Below are positions 63,871 through 64,000 of a DNA stretch of 64,000 nt, in pieces (positions within the stretch are counted from its first letter, which is position 1; each line of letters begins with the position of its first letter). A model generated the notes under the pieces. The model was not told the DNA's origin, did not search any database, and worked only from the letters and a program-made list of their open reading frames with translations. The stretch spans positions 1 to 64,000 of the forward strand of contig NZ_BCRP01000010.1 in the NCBI RefSeq assembly GCF_001552655.1. The letters are read 5' to 3'. The translations under genes were made by a program, and so were the position numbers. The DNA comes from Alicyclobacillus kakegawensis NBRC 103104 (GTDB lineage Bacteria > Bacillota > Bacilli > Alicyclobacillales > Alicyclobacillaceae).

Positions 63871-64000
63871 GCAACCACCTCGTAATTCTAGCCTTGCATC
63901 ACTCTACCACGGATGAATGGCCAGAACCAGATGCAGCACGCTCCCCCTGTTTCCTCCGTCATTCCTGTTCATGACCGTGGCGTCATGTGGGCAGCTTAGA

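Noticed and set aside
1-64000. CRISPR array, prophage or insertion sequence
   Set aside because: I saw no regularly spaced direct repeats of CRISPR type, no transposase or integrase frame, and no terminal inverted repeats with target duplications.

Overview
The window looks like chromosome from an endospore-forming Bacillota of the Alicyclobacillus type. This rests on gene order and content: spoIVA, hup, mtrB, hepS-menG-hepT, ndk and cheR follow cmk, rpsA-like, der, gpsA and plsY in the Bacillus order, with sleB-ypeB, a PilZ flagellar-brake gene, mecA, a glutamate dehydrogenase gene and ccpA further on. G+C looks moderately high, with G-rich Shine-Dalgarno sites and many GTG/TTG starts. The genus is an inference; no 16S gene is present.

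1-11.5 kb is an accessory stretch of small resistance, detoxification and transport genes with clear gene decay. It holds a MarR regulator with a CPBP membrane protease, two related MFS exporters (one frameshifted twice), a YbaK-type protein, a methyltransferase, an ornithine-cyclodeaminase-family gene with one in-frame amber stop, PaiB, remnants of an aminotransferase and of an MBL-fold hydrolase, a GNAT, a PhzF protein and a DMT permease behind a well-formed FMN riboswitch. The riboswitch makes the permease a candidate riboflavin importer.

11.6-20 kb is one minus-strand catabolic operon of eight genes, in order of transcription: MFS permease, Rieske oxygenase alpha subunit, SDR, split transketolase (N then C half), zinc alcohol dehydrogenase, SDR, SDR. 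A TTGACA box and an inverted repeat lie upstream. I know of no described pathway with this set, and it is the best candidate here for a new system. 20-30.8 kb holds a COG4705-type membrane protein with a long leader, a PadR/DHA2 efflux pair with a repeat array, two short sporulation-type genes (one YjcZ-like), csaA, a sugar-oxidoreductase/isomerase operon, a DUF45 metallopeptidase, a second DMT transporter and a 29-residue membrane protein.

30.9-55.8 kb is conserved core on the minus strand: cheR, ndk, menaquinone side-chain and ring-methylation genes, TRAP, tRNA-Pro(GGG), HU, spoIVA, gcvH, gpsA, plsY, der, a DUF512 radical-SAM protein, a YphA-like protein, rpsA-like, plsC, cmk, a PilZ protein, ypeB, sleB, glutamate dehydrogenase, mecA, a PepV-like dipeptidase, ccpA and tRNA-Leu(UAG). 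A plus-strand patatin-like gene is the exception. 56-64 kb holds a short UvrD-like helicase, a metallophosphoesterase, a methyltransferase, a rhodanese, an NlpC/P60 endopeptidase, a PDZ-less HtrA-like protease, two DUF1450 proteins and a DUF2797 protein. I saw no rRNA, CRISPR array, prophage or intact insertion sequence.
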